Of a stretch of DNA of 64,000 bases, positions 1 to 34,664 are shown one piece after another. The stretch is from Aptenodytes patagonicus (lineage: Eukaryota > Chordata > Aves > Sphenisciformes > Spheniscidae). Position 1 is the stretch's first letter. The number at the start of each line of letters is the position of its first letter. The notes below the pieces were generated by a model that had not been told where the DNA came from, did no database searches, and saw nothing but the letters and a program-made list of their open reading frames with translations. The DNA lies in contig NC_134950.1 in assembly GCF_965638725.1 (NCBI RefSeq), forward strand, positions 8,990,101 to 9,054,100, read 5' to 3'. A program made the translations under genes and the position numbers.

Positions 1-1864
1 GTTAATATGTCAAGGCAACTTATATTCTTTTCCCTCCTTCAGATTTGCCTTCCTCAGTACTGTCTACACCACCCTACAGGCCTGGTGTGACACTGAAACT
101 TTACTCAGCTACCAGTAAGTAGCTGCACCTCATGCAGCAAAAATAGTAGTATGTTTGCAAGTATATAAGTATGCAAATTTTCCCATGCAGAAACAACATC
201 CATGTTTAATTTACATGATATCTTATGTATGTAAAACACCCTAAATGTATAAGGGACTGCTTTCATATTTGTTTGTGAGTCATATGCAATCGCACATTCA
301 AAACATAAATTCTAATATGATGACAGAATTAACATATGTACTCTGTGTGTCAATTTTAACATGGATTGGTTATTGGAGAATCTTAAAATTAATTTATTCC
401 AAAAGAAAGTATTATGCTTTAAATCTCCTTATTGGTAAAAATAAAATTATTAAGTCAATCCATGCCACGTGAAATCTCCAGAATTGCCCTGAACTTACAG
501 TACTGCAAAGTTCTTCTTCAGCTAAAGAAGGATCATTATCAACTAGATTTTCAGGAAAGCTCAATTCTTTCTTTTAAGCACCAAAACAGTTAGAATTTAA
601 GAGCTCAGCATGGTAAATATATGATGATGTGCCACTCCACTTACAAGTATCATCTACTCATGTTGGCAATAAAATTATATTTACGTAAAAGTATTTAGTC
701 AGAGGTTATATGCTTTGAAAAACTGGACTGGATTCAATGCCAGGAGGGGAGTCTCAGTGGCAACTTGGCCAGCTGAGCAGCGGGCAAGGCACAGCTGAAG
801 TTGCATGTCTGTCACAGTTCCTGATTATATGGTCCCCATTAACCTGGTAGTTAAGGAAGGAAATTTGAGGGATATGTTGGTGTTTATGTTCCAGCATTGG
901 TACTAATGTGGAAAGCACATCAGTATTATTATGATTTCATATTGCTGTTGTATTTGGAGGGAAAATCCAGACTGCCTGTTCTGGGATCCAGACAAAATCT
1001 ACGTGCCTATAGTCCAGACTCTGTTCAGTGCAGCATAATCTTTTTAGGGAGAGAAGAGAAATTTGGTAGCTCCCACTGAGGTCGGTGTGAAAACTCCTGT
1101 AGTGCGTGAAGGTGGGGCAATGCCTGTGCTCATCTTAAGACTAGAAAGGAAAAAAAATGGTCCCCACTTTTCCAGAATAAGCAGGTGGATCAATTCCAAG
1201 GTTTCCTGGCATTACAACTACGTCCTGCCAGTTTGACTGCTTAGAGCTGTGTTGGAGCTATGAGCTTATGGGACACTCTGGGAAGAGGCTGTCCTTGGTC
1301 CCCCCATTGAAGTTGACTCTGCTGCTACCACAAATGAGTAGGAACACGAGCCTTGCTGGGTGGTGAAGTCTGCTGGAGGGAATTTTGGAAATCTGTCCAT
1401 TATCTGCTTGTGTTTCTGTGTGGTGACTGTCTAAGAGGAAGGAGCATAGAAGCTGGTTAGTGCAAAGATAACATATCGGACTAAATTGCAGAGGTCTTCA
1501 GTATCATTTGGACTTGATATTATAGATAAAACCAGAGGAGTCCAAAGAAATAAAATGCCAGTCAGATAACATTTTTTCAAAGGTCTGTTTGGACATCTAG
1601 GAAATAAAACAAAAAAAACCTGATAATATGAACAAATAAATACCTGCAGATTCTGAAAGATGGTAGGCGAGGAGAGCAAAGAGCAAATGCTGATTATATG
1701 GTTTGTGATGGATTAGTAGGAAACTGCACCATTCTGGTATTGTCAAAGGAAATTGTGGGTCTTTGATATGGATTCCTAATAAATCTAAGAGGAAACTGCT
1801 GCTGATAGTTAGCCTGTCAAAACAGGAGAGGTAAAGTGAAAAACTGAACATCACCAGCAGGTTT

Positions 1865-2107
1865 TTGCATGAAGGGAAACTGCAGCCTTGTGGTCCGTCT
1901 CTGCTAGTGGAGTTGACCCAGAGCATTGGGGATGCAGCCAGCTACCTGACAGGCAACCCTCAGGTCTTCATTTTGGGATTAGTTGGAGGCTTAAAATCCA
2001 AGTTCTGGCCTGGATTCCCTGCTGATCTCACCATTTCTAATGATATCTTGAATACTGAATTCTCTCGGCTCATTGCTGAATTCCAACACAACTCTAGTTG
2101 TCTGTAA
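1865..2107 (+). other. Unassigned open frame, possible diverged HHLA1 segment
   Basis: An 80-codon open frame. The part around 1899-1975 reads LLVELTQSIGDAASYLTGN, which vaguely resembles a conserved HHLA1 segment of the form LLV-D/E...IG...SYLT. The splice signals are poor: the CAG|GTCTTC at about 1966 would be a weak donor. It may be chance or an old repeat. No function is assigned. Confidence 0.15.
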
Positions 2108-3510
2108 AGGGTTTTTTTTTGAGGGGTAAACATATTTGAGTCAGAGAGAAAGGTTCTTTCACAAATCTTCAATTTTTCTGTCACTGGGAATGATCACATA
2201 GTAGATGAGCAGTAGTATCTTACAGTTTTGGGTGTCATTTGTTTTTTCCCTTGGTTTTGTTGTTGTTGCCTATTGCAGCAATCCAAGACCAGGATCCTGT
2301 GCTGTTAGGTTTTGTAGCTTTTGCTGATTCTGCTCAGGTTTTTCATAGTTCCCTGTCCTGTTCTGGTTGGCTGAGTTTACCAGCCTATGGTGGGTTGCTT
2401 GTCTTTTTTTTTTTTTTTTTTTTTTTTCTTTTTACTCATACTATTAGAAAAGAAAGCATTTGAGAGCATACCACTGAATGGGGCATCCGTTTTCAGAAGT
2501 AAATAATGTTATCAGAGTTAAAAATACTGACCATGAAAAACAAAGTTTGACAACATCATCAAATGATCATGCAAACACAAGTCCTGCAGAAAGGCAGTGT
2601 CAGGGAAGAGGGGGATGAAGCTATTGCCTGGGAGGCCTGAGAACACTGCAGTAAAAAACTATCTACTGAGACATGTTTCCAAGGAGAAGACTCACTGGTT
2701 CTGAGCCAAGAAGCAGTTCTTGATGTAAGAGGCTTTTCGAACCGTGGAGTTAGGAAGCCAAATATCCTTTTTTGATCTTTCTCTCATTTTACTGCTTTTT
2801 AAAGAGCTCAAAATACCAGAGTCCTCATCTTATCCCCCATGACATACATTGGTTGCATGAAGAAAATGATCCAATGCCGTATCACATGAATATAGTTTGA
2901 CTTCCTGACACTCTTGATGGTGTGAAGAGAAGAATTTAAGATGAACTAGGTCTTCTTATCTTGATTGGGAGCAGAGGAATATGCTATGGTAATTCTCATC
3001 TATCAAAAATTCTGCACAAAACCAAAGTTCTCTGCATGTCTTGTTTGTTGTGGGTGAGTTTGACTTGAGGATTAAATAATGGCCAACCAGCTGGAAGCTG
3101 CTGGAGTGTGTGCCTGGACTTGTGGTGTGCACAGTCCAGAGTTTGTTCATGTGCCAGTTGCTGTCTGGTGGGCAACACTACAGCCGCTGGAGAACCTGGG
3201 ACGGGGAACCAGCCCATTTTGAAAAGGCTGGGAAACATGGATTTCAATGAGATCAGGGAACGGAGAGTCACTAAATGCCTTTCTATGAGAAACCATGATG
3301 ACAGAGGCTGTCTACCTGCATATATCAATCATGCATTTGGGGAAATAAATCGAACAGTGGGATCGCAAAGCAATGAAGGGCATCCACAATGCTCTGAAGA
3401 CTGAGACATTATTATAAGAAGTAATTTCTTAAATCACAAAAGTGGATGTCAACTGACAAAATATGCAAGTGTGCATATTAGAGCATGCAGGGAGGGATAT
3501 TGTAAGTCTG

Positions 3511-3642
3511 AATTATTCACAGTAGCCATAACATTGCTTTTCACTGGCAGCAAAATTTAATCTCAGTGTCAGAGAGATGGGATATTGAGTTAATAATGGA
3601 AAAGTCTGTTTACTGCAGCAAGAATTGGTCACTTATCTGCCT
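3511..3642 (+). repeat. Diverged direct repeat, copy 1
   Basis: Starts with AATTATTCACAG, then a closely similar TAACATTGCTTTTCA block, and ends with a TTACTGCAGCAAGAA block. The same blocks occur in the same order at 4290-4425. The two ends match well and the middle poorly. It could be an old dispersed repeat or a duplicated non-coding element. Confidence 0.5.
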
Positions 3643-4289
3643 GTGACAGTAATGTGGTAAGTTCAAATAGACAAGAGCAGAGCTCTGCACAGGGAGCTGT
3701 GGTTCTTGCATTTTCTGGCCTCTTTTGACTGCCTCAATTTCTTAGGAAAGAAAATTCTTAGAAAAGAAAGTTCTGAAATAAATAAATAAATACTTTTAAT
3801 TCTTTTTTTAATTTCAATCCAAATCTGTAGGAACTTATTAACTGAATACAAAAAACACATCTCACAGTAGAAATTTATTACAGAAGAGATATAAAACATT
3901 ACTATGAAGCACTGAATATTTTAGTTTCAACAACATGATGTGAGTATACTATCCAATCCAAATAAAATTAAATACAACATTAATTGAAAGAGATTTTCAA
4001 CATTAAATAAATATAGTATTATGTAAATGCAGCATTAATTTAAAATTGATTGTCAAAAATGAAAACCAAAGCAATTTGTTTAATTTTCAGCTTTTTTATT
4101 TGACTTCTCTTTCCCACATAGATGAATCCAAATTAAAATTGCAGTCATTCAATTTACATTTAGATAAAGCTGAATTTCTGCTGGCAAAACACATACCTTG
4201 AGTAAAGCATTTAACACCTGGTAGGCAGGATGGCGAGTACCCGCTTCGGTGGAGACAGATTCATTGGAGGGTGGCCTTTAGCAAGTTTT

Positions 4290-4425
4290 AATTATTCACA
4301 GCAACTCTAACATTACTTTTCATGGACAACTTATATTAAAACCTCATTGCCTCATGCTCTAATGTTCGGTTATTAACATGAAGAGTGTTTGTTACAGCAA
4401 GAAATCATTAATCTTTAATTGCCAT
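4290..4425 (+). repeat. Diverged direct repeat, copy 2
   Basis: Partner of 3511-3642, offset by about 780 bp in the same orientation. Shared blocks are AATTATTCACAG, TAACATT-CTTTTCA and GTT-ACAGCAAGAA. It lies in a region without coding evidence. Confidence 0.5.
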
Positions 4426-5050
4426 CGAGTGGAAAAAAATCAAGGTGTATCAAATGCTATTAAGTGGACAAAGCCTAATGACATTTATGCAAAGCTGAAA
4501 AGATTAAGAGAAAGGGGGCTCCCTCTTGCCCATCCCTGACTCATTACGCCTGATATTTGTGTAGCGCCTTTGACACACAACCGGTTTTCAGAGGGGCCCA
4601 TGAGTTTGGGAGCTGCAAGTGTCTGCCCATTACTCCTCCATGACTCCTGTTACCTTGGGCAAGCGCTGGCAGAAGAGAAATGGTTTTGTAGTGGTCTCTT
4701 TCAGGTTGGCAGAGCCTTTATTTTCCTCCTGCCCATGAATGCCATTTTATATTAAACTTCTTGTCAGCACTAGACGACTCAAGCTTATTTCAACAGAACT
4801 TCATTAGTCCAAATTTAACCTCTGTAATCTCTCCTATCACATAACAGAAGATGGCCCAAAGCTATAAAGCATGTGAGACATGTGAACCTGGAAATGCAAT
4901 TACACTGTCTAAGGGGATTATACTCTGCAGGTAAGGCAGTTTATCTACACATGGCCAAAGCCTGCTGCTAGTTACGCAAATGGAAAAACCATCCCACTGC
5001 AATCACACTGCAGCCGCCTTCGCTCTGCACGTTCGTACCACCCCAATGGG

Positions 5051-5083
5051 TGCATGATGTGGGTGGGACACCCACATCATGCA
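5051..5083. repeat. Perfect 15-bp inverted repeat with 3-nt loop
   Basis: TGCATGATGTGGGTG at 5051-5065 is followed by GGA and then its exact reverse complement at 5069-5083. Pairing stops at both outer ends. The stem is too short for a microRNA precursor and no coding exon overlaps it. Confidence 0.9.
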
Positions 5084-6817
5084 AAATATACCCTCTCACA
5101 TCCCGGTCCCTGGTTATCTTTTCACAGCCCCAGCGTGGCGTTTGCAGGGATGTCTCTTATTTTTCGGAGTGCTGGTGTAGGGGAGACATCCATTTGGAAG
5201 GATTGCTGTATGCAGGGGACAACACGATGTGTGTGCATGCAGCTCCCCAGGCTCAGATATGATGCCTTGCAGGGCAGGCGGCTTCACTGCAGCGACCCAA
5301 AGTGTGCCCTGAGACACAGCATCTCCTCTTCAGAGCACGGTTATTAAATATGCAAAGGAGAGGTGGTTACACACCTATTTTAGCCGTGCCCAGGGAGCCT
5401 TTTAGCATATTGTAAATATTGCAATTTTTTTTTTCTAGCAAGTCCTTTGATTCTGACCCATCATAACACAGCTGTTAGCTAAGGTGCAAGATGATGTGTG
5501 GTAGGTGATGGTTTGGAGAAGACAAGACTATGGCAAATGTTAGGTTTTTCTCTTAGTATGATGAAGAAAAGCCCTGAAAAACTGAAAACGGCTTCAATTT
5601 TGCCTTACTTTTTCTCAATTTCCCCCATTTTCACCTTGCCTTCTTTTCTCTTTTGTATAGCAGAAAGGGAGTCTGAAGAGAGATTGTATTTGACGCTGAA
5701 AAACCACCTAGCAACTCAGGATTTTGTTATAAGCTGCCATCACCTATTCTGTAGTATTGCTTTTTCTGCAGTCTGGCACAGCTACATTTGCTGGCGGGAT
5801 GAAATGTTTGGTGTGCAAATGTCTCTCTCTTGCTGCTGACTGCAGAAGATTTAATGAACAAACTAGATATTTTCCTTTTAGTTGGCTCAAGCAAGGGGAA
5901 GAGGGAGTCCGTCCCCAGGTACACCATTTCCCTGCATTTTTCTTAAGTTAGAATAATATAATGGTGGTCACTTAAAGGAAAAAGCACTGATTAACCAGCT
6001 GGCTCCTGGCAAACAAATAGTAAAAAGGAGAAATTATTCCTACCTTCCTCTCAGTGCAGGCAAAAACTGACCTTTTCTCCTCCAGTTACTTGTCAGTTTT
6101 CATGAAACCTGTAGGAATGTATTTATCCAGAGGATCTTTACCCATCCCTAAAATTGGGCTGAAATTAGCTGACTATTCAAGTCACTAGAAGCAAGAAGGG
6201 GAAAAATGACAGAGAGAGATGGACAGAGAGAAAGCCATAACCTCTGCATAAATCATGTTTATTTTGTTAATGAGGCTAAAAAAAGTGATGAAAAGAGCAG
6301 TGAGAGTCTGTTTATTAGCTCAGTCATATTTAATCTAGGATTCAGATTTAGAGGGTGGGTGTAGGGAAGCATGTGGAACTGGAAGTGAATTTTTCATTAA
6401 AGTAGCATATGCGTATATAAAATATCAAATATAATAAGTGTACAGTGCTGTTCTTTGTCTTGCTGTTTTGCACTGTGGAAAACTGATGCTTCAGTGACAA
6501 CTGAGCCTCCACTTAAACAAGTAACAATAGATGAATGTCATCTTTAGAGTTGTTCCTTATATTTGTGATAAATAAAAACAACGTGGCTTCAAGTAATGAT
6601 AAATAATAGTAAATTGAACAGAATATTCGTGCTTTCACTCAAGCAACTGACAGGCTGCGTGTTGTTTTCTTTTCTATTATCTGCCTCACTTGGATTTGAT
6701 TTTAAGATACCTACATGAGCCTATTAATCTGCATGTTTCTCATAGCCCACATAAGGCATTGCAAGAAATTTAATGGGACAAGTATTTGAACTAGTTTGGA
6801 GTTGTATTTTTTCCTAG

Positions 6818-6974
6818 GGTGCCCACAGGCGATCCTCAAAGAGTCCCGTGTGACCTCGCCTCCTGTCACTCTTATAGTGCAAAAGATCAATCCCTGTGTG
6901 ATGGAGCTCTGTAGGTTTTTTCAGCTGTGCCTCTGTGTTGGTCAGAGAAGATATTCCAGAAAGGAAGCCATGAG
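6818..6974 (+). CDS. HHLA1: HHLA1 third-last coding exon
   Basis: Acceptor TTTTTTCCTAG before 6818 and donor ATGAG|GTAAAA after 6974. Enters with one base of a codon supplied by an upstream exon and leaves two bases (AG). Encodes CPQ, then a variable stretch, then INPCVMELCRFFQLCLCVGQ. Confidence 0.87.
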
Positions 6975-7669
6975 GTAAAAACTGGCACTAATTTCCCTCT
7001 CTCTCTCTGCTTAAAATACTCCATCGGGCTCTTTTCAAATGACAATTTTCAATCAGCAATGCTTATTTTTGAGAGTCTGTGGCTACTGACTGAGACCCAA
7101 ATGGGTCCCCAGTGCACCGATCAATACCTGATCTGGCTTCCAGTATTCAAACTAAGTGAATAAAGCTCAGCTGAATTTTTCCAAATATCTAATGACATCA
7201 TTGAGGTCAGAATCTAGCTTTTTATTTCCATATTCAATATTAGCAATATGTTATGCATACAGCTGTGCTTACGAAAGATAACAAGCTACTACTCTCCTAA
7301 CTTTAACTACATCTTTAGGTACTGTGTTGAATACTATTCCTGGTTCTTGAAAAATGCAAATTATGTCTGTGAAAGAGTCAAAAGAGTTGCTTACTCCCAC
7401 AGTAAGTATATTTTCTCTTTATATCTCTACATACCTTATTATGAAGGTATAACAAAAAGGTTTAGATATCCGCAGAATAATTGCTGTCTTTTATCGGATA
7501 GCTATTTTATCTGATAATGATTTTTTTAAGGGATTAAAAAAAAAAGATTATTTAACCTTCATGTATGTTTTTAATATTTTCTTCATAAAACCTTGTCTGA
7601 TGACAGTTTTTTTGTGTTCTTCCAGCATTAAAACAAAAATGCCTTAAAAACATCTGTACGTCGGTCTAG
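6818..7669 (+). CDS. HHLA1: HHLA1, three terminal coding exons (partial gene)
   Basis: C-terminal end of HHLA1 (named in humans as HERV-H LTR-associating 1), a protein of poorly known function whose mammalian form has a signal peptide and a Ser/Thr-rich middle. Exons 6818-6974, 7321-2 bases upstream (7319)-7401 and 7626-7669 splice at AG/GT sites into 93 codons plus a stop with no frame break. The product contains the conserved Cys-rich end: INPCVMELCRFF, then CLCVGQR, then MRYCVEYYSWFLKNANYVC, then SHTLKQKCLKNICTSV. I recognise this as the HHLA1 C-terminus by memory of the human protein. The next gene downstream on the same strand is OC90, as in human. Earlier exons are not identified and may lie outside the window. 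Confidence 0.88.
7319..7401 (+). CDS. HHLA1: HHLA1 second-last coding exon
   Basis: Acceptor ACATCTTTAG before 7319 and donor CCACA|GTAAGT after 7401. Completes the split AGG codon and reads YCVEYYSWFLKNANYVC, then ERVKRVAYSH. It leaves one base. Confidence 0.88.
7626..7669 (+). CDS. HHLA1: HHLA1 last coding exon and stop
   Basis: Acceptor TTCTTCCAG before 7626. The frame continues as TLKQKCLKNICTSV and ends with TAG at 7667-7669, the expected HHLA1 C-terminus. Confidence 0.87.
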
Positions 7670-7887
7670 AGCACGGAGGAATTTTACTGCAAATTGTAAG
7701 ATTGGTGGCAGTTTTAGTTGTCTCTCTCATTTCTTAGTGTAAAAATCAGGATGCAACATGTTATTTGCAAATATTTGTAACAAGACAAGCTATTAACCAG
7801 ATGTTAACCTAGAAATGTGCCTTCCTCCAAGGCATTGTAAAAATAATGTGTAAAAACAGATGTATTTTATACAAGTGATGTAACTGC

Positions 7888-7893
7888 AATAAA
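7888..7893 (+). terminator. HHLA1: AATAAA polyadenylation signal, HHLA1
   Basis: Canonical hexamer 219 bases after the HHLA1 stop codon, giving a short 3'UTR. It is the first canonical AATAAA after the stop. Confidence 0.6.
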
Positions 7894-10800
7894 AGCATTG
7901 AAAGGCTTTTAAAAATTGTATTTTATAAAGGATATTTATATGGTTGGCTAGTGAATACAAATAGTTTATTCTAGTTTTATTTACAATTAAGATAATCAAA
8001 ATGAACAAATACAAAATTATTTAAAAGCAACCTGAAATACTGAAGACAAAAAGGATTTTTCCTGGTGTTACACACATGCAGATTATCCATTATTCCAAAT
8101 CAAGAGTCTCCCATTACTTCAACAACTCATCTAGCGCAGAGCTCGACCAAGGAAATGTTCACACCTCTTGTACTTTCCATCTGTGATGTATTTGCGTGAG
8201 CTCACCAAGATTCATTTCCTTCTTTGTATGCACCTCTGGTGAACTAAAAGCCAGTTCTAAAAAAGGAAAGAATAACCAAACAAATTGCACGATCCTATAT
8301 TTTGCTACACTGCAGCAGTATGATGCTACTATCAACCCAAAGTACTTCATTAAGCCATTAATATTTTAAAAAAAGATTATCTGTGCTACAGCTGGTGCAC
8401 GTTGATGTTTCACTGAAGAAATATGCGTTCAGATTAATATAAAGCCAAAGAGAAAGGTGGCACCATAAGGAATGCTGCCTCCAGGGAGATGTGGGACGCA
8501 GCAGCCCTCTTCCAAAATACATTTCACTGCTGTGCCCAATAGCATGACGGAAGCATTTCTGTCACATCAAAGAGCAGGATAGATTGGTGCAGTACCAATT
8601 ACAGTTGATACTGAAAGTTAGGCCAGTGGAAGAAATAGGAATGTTGATACAGTAAATGTATAAATTGGGAATATTAACATGGCCATGGTACTGCAATGCT
8701 GTGGAGAGATCTCGCTCTGCAGCACCTCTCCTCACCCAAAGCAGGATCAGTTCTGCTGTGAAGAGCTAGGTGAATTACACCTTTGTGCAACTGTTGCTTT
8801 TAAATCTTACAAAAACCTCTTAAAGCCTGAAGACATGATTTAAAATATATATATATACTGTTTCTTACATTTTTATCATTAAGTTTTCTGAGAACTCAGG
8901 AAGAAGGACATGAAAACAAGAACATAAAGGGAGAAAACAATGATTAAAGTCAGTTTGACTTTCTGGGGTTTTTTAGGTTTGAATAAAATGACAAGATCAA
9001 TGGGAAAATATATTTGGAAAAGGCTTCCCTTTTAAAAAAAATGTTTTGTTATTATTTTAATGAACTTAATCAGCTCTGAGTTGTAGCACTGATCTCCATC
9101 CTAAAGGACACTTCTGTCTTTATAAGAAATCACTCTGTGTTTTTCCTGCAGGAATACAAGTCCTTGGACAGAGTGCTAACCTCTCTATAGTGCGATAGGG
9201 GGTGCCTGGGCCGTGCCTGGCACTGGGGGTAGCTCACAGCCATCTCCACTCTAAGGTCTTGGAAAGGGCTGAGAGCTACTGCCCGAGCGTGTTCATGGGG
9301 AGAGAATTAGAAGGTATCACATACTTATGGGTGTCTTGTGAAAGGAGCTGAGAGAGGATTAATGGTACCTGTCCCAAATGACAGCCTTCTTGTCACAGTT
9401 GTTTAAGACTTACTGTTTGGTTTTCCCAGAAGAATAATGAAAATTAATGAGAAAAACTACGAAATAAGAGAAGGATTGAGAAAGCAAGGCTCCATGAAAA
9501 AAGTGAACACATTGGCCGCCCTCAAAAAAAATTCTTTTTTCCATATTCCAGGGTTTTCAGTCCTGCAAAGCCTCTGTGCATGTTTGGCAGAAGTACAGAA
9601 ATGATGGTGGCATATGGGCAAATCAGCATCTCAGAGGACTCATCTTTATTATTATGCCCAGTCAAGCCCACTCTGATTTGTCAGGCTGAAAATGTACTTT
9701 GGGCAATCCCTGGAGACTCCAACTGGAAGCACCAAAACTCACATGAAAATGAATTTTTATATCATTAAGGCATAATTTCTGCCATGTTTCACTCTTCTGC
9801 AAAGTTCCTTGATGGGGCTGGTCACAGAAATGTTATGACTGGACCCTGTCCTTTTCCTGGCAACATGACAATACTGAATCGATACAGAATCACAGACTCA
9901 CAGAATGGTTGAGGTTGGAAGGGACCTCAGGAGGTCATCTGGTCCACCTCCTCTGCCCAAGCAGGGCCACCTACAGCCAGCTGTCTAGGACCATGTCCAG
10001 GTGGCTTTGGAATATCTCCGAACGAGGAGAGTAGGAGGGAGACTCCACAACCTCTCTGGGCAACCTGTGCCCATGCTCGGTCACCCTCACAGTAATAAAA
10101 GTGTTTCCTGATGTTCAGAGGGAGCCTCCTGTGTTTCATTTTGTGCCCGCTGGCACTTGTCATGTCACTGGACACCACTGAAAAGAGCCTGGCTCTGTCC
10201 TCTTTGCACCCTCCCTTCAGGTATTTATAGACATTGATGAGCCTTCTCTAGGTTGAAGAGTCCCAGCTCTCTCAGCCCCTCCTCATATGAGAGATGCTCT
10301 AGTCCCTTAATCATCTTTGTGGCCCTTCTTTGGACTGTCTCAAGTTTGTCCGTGTCTGTCTCATACTGAGGAGTCCAAAACTGGACACAGTACTCCAAGG
10401 TGTGGCCTCACCAGTGCTGAGTAGAGGGGCAATACTTTGCCTAAGGCAGCCGAGGATACCCTTAGCCTTCTTTGCTGCAAGGGCACACTGCTTACTCAAG
10501 TTCGACTTGGTGTCCACCAGAATCCCAGGTCTTTTTCTCCCAAGCTGCTTTCCAGCTGGGTGGCCCCCAGCATATATTGGTGCATGGGGTTGTGCCTCCC
10601 TAGGTGCAGGACTTTGCACTTCTTTTGAACTTCATGAAGTTCCCGTTGGCCCCCTTCTCCAGCTTGTCAAGGTCCCTCTGGATGGCAGCATGACCCTCTG
10701 GTGTATCAGCCACTCCTTCCAGTTCGGTGTCATCTGCAAACTTGCTGAGGGTACACTCTGCCCCAGCATCCAGATCATTAATGAAGATGTTAAGCAAGAC

Positions 10801-12809
10801 TGGACGCAGTATTGACCGCTGGCATACGCTGCTAGTCACTGGCCTCCAACTAGACTGCACTGCTGACCACCACCCTCTGGGCCCCACCATTCAGCCAGTT
10901 TTCAACCCACCTCACTGGGCTCATCCAGCCCATATATCAACAGCTTCTCTATGAGGATCTTATGGGAGACAGTGTCAAGGGCCTTTCTGAAGACAACGTA
11001 GTTCACAGGGCCTTGGAGGAGCCAAGCCTTTTGTTCATGTAAGTATTTTTACAATTCCCAATTTGTCAGACTTCTCACTTCTCCATGCTAAAACTCAGCG
11101 GAGAGTTTGCCTTTGTTGATGGGCTCTTTGAAGGGTAGCTGTGTCTGACCCTGGCAGAAAGCACAACTTCCCAATGAGGAGAAGCCTTCCCAAAGCTCAT
11201 TGACTCAACCTTCCCCCGAATTTCACTCAGCTTTGGATCAGAGCCACCGTGGATAGACGAGAGCAGACTTCTCAACCCTGAGGAATGCCAGTGTTTAAAG
11301 CTGTATAAATTTTCACTCATCTTTCATCACGGAACGCTACCTCTTGCTAAGCTATTAAAGCCATATTCACATGCCCCAGAGATTTTGTGAGTGATTAATA
11401 ACAATGAAATGATTGTTATTTAATTAGAGCCAAGAATATTAGGGAAAGTTACTATACGGTGAATGCACCTGCAGAACAGACTTCTCAGTATATATCCTTT
11501 ACATGGCTGGAGCTATATTACTAAGATGATACACTGTGGGCATAATGACTCTAAGGAATCTCATGGAAGAATTAATTAATAAATGTTGAAGTGGGTTTGA
11601 TAAAGGAAGTGATCACATGGGTGAGGTATATATCCAAGTGGGTATAAATAACTTAGTACTGGTTTTGTTGAAATTCATTTGTCCTCCATCTAACTGCTTT
11701 CGAATAATATCCCTTAAGGTAAGCCTTTCTAGATGTACTCTATAATACAGGGATCAGGAAGAAAACAATGTAGAATAAACTATTTGGGACTGTGGAGTTG
11801 TAAACTAAAGTGTAAGTAAGAGATTTGGGATAGTGGGCTATAAATATTTAGAGCTGTTAGATTTATAACCTCACTACAAGATTTTTTAATAGAAATGAAT
11901 GTAATATTTGACCTTAGGGGAGCAGCTAATCAACAGTAGATACATATTTGAAAACTGATAAATAAAAGCTAATTTATTTGGCTGTAAAAAAATCCATGCC
12001 TGACTTCAAAAATCATTCTAAATTTAGGGTAAACTGTGACTGTGTTTCAAAACCAATATAATATCTGTCATTTAATGAGTACTAGTGCAAGGCTTTTAGC
12101 TTCAGAAAAATTCTTTACACGCATTTCTGTAAGGACAAGCACACCCTGAACTTGAAGATCTCCAAACACCATAGTGTTTATTATTAGGAAAATATATGAT
12201 ACATTAGATCAGTCTCAACACAGATTACAGTAAATGTTTGACTACAAAGTGGGAGAGATTTTTGTGATGTGAAGCAAACTAATATAATGGATTGCAGGTT
12301 AACTAGGTACAATAGAAGTAATTCCAGCACGTCTCTTCATTTACACGTGTTTCACAATATCTGCATTTAAACAGAATGTGAAGAATTGTTTAAACATCCT
12401 GTTAGATCAAGTAAGATGTGAAAACTCTTTGCAAAACAAAAGAAACTTCAAGCACACCATTTTATTGCTAAACGGACTTTCCCTGTCTATGACACTTTGG
12501 CAGAGCCTGTTGGCTCACCTAAAGCAATACCAAAACAGATATTGTTAGTCAGGTCTATAGAAGACATTGGTAAAATTTGAAGGATACATAAGGCTCATCA
12601 TTGTTGTGATATGTGCATTTACTCTGATAAGGGTAAAAACTGAATGGCATCAAGCAGAAACATGGCCAGGCTACAAAAGAATGATTTTCTAAGCTGATGT
12701 CTTCCCACTCCCAGCTTCAAGAGATAACATTCCGCCTAATATTTTACTTAACTCACCAGGCACACCAGTCTGCTGTGTGACTTTTTCTTGTCTTTGGACT
12801 AAACAAAAA
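7894..12809. other. HHLA1-OC90 intergenic region
   Basis: About 4.9 kb between the HHLA1 polyadenylation signal and the OC90 start codon. It holds a decayed CR1 copy at 9883-11035, an (AT)n tract near 8850 and otherwise AT-rich unique sequence. The OC90 promoter and any non-coding first exon should be here, but no clear TATA box or CpG island was seen. Confidence 0.6.
9883..11035 (-). mobile_element. CR1 LINE fragment, minus orientation
   Basis: The left edge carries the CR1 3' end in reverse (AGAATCACAGACTCACAGAATGG). The minus strand then reads back through the 3' part of the reverse transcriptase, with [10 protein letters not shown] and the catalytic FADDTEL block around 10730-10830. There are several frame breaks and no intact ORF. 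It is a typical 5'-truncated copy. Confidence 0.85.
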
Positions 12810-34530
<21,721 letters not shown>

Positions 34531-34664
34531 CCAACCACCACCATGTGCTTGGGAAACGGCACGGAGACTTTCACAGTCAAGCATTGCGTACCTTACTCTT
34601 TCTTATCACTCTACAGTCTGCCTTACACTTTCCAGCACACAAATGACATAATCATAGACTAGGT

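Larger units (their letters stand above)
1..6817 (+). other. Probable HHLA1 intronic or upstream sequence
   Basis: No exon could be assigned with confidence upstream of 6818. The stretch is AT-rich, with a T24 run at 2404-2427, a perfect hairpin at 5051-5083 and a diverged direct repeat (3511-3642 and 4290-4425). Open frames occur at 1865-2107 and 3108-3404, but I could not tie them to a known family. Because HHLA1 runs left to right and its last exons begin at 6818, most of this stretch is probably intron or contains unrecognised small exons of the fast-evolving Ser/Thr-rich middle of HHLA1. Confidence 0.5.

Noticed and set aside
3108-3404. 98-codon open frame on the plus strand
   Set aside because: No recognised family and no clear splice sites; could be an old repeat.
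5051-5083. Hairpin as a microRNA gene
   Set aside because: The 15-bp stem with a 3-nt loop is too short and pairing does not extend outward.
5661-5719. Possible HHLA1 exon after TTTTGTATAGCAG
   Set aside because: Good acceptor but no convincing donor and no similarity to the HHLA1 protein as I know it.
10330-10815. Long open frame on the plus strand
   Set aside because: It is the antisense shadow of CR1 reverse transcriptase sequence.
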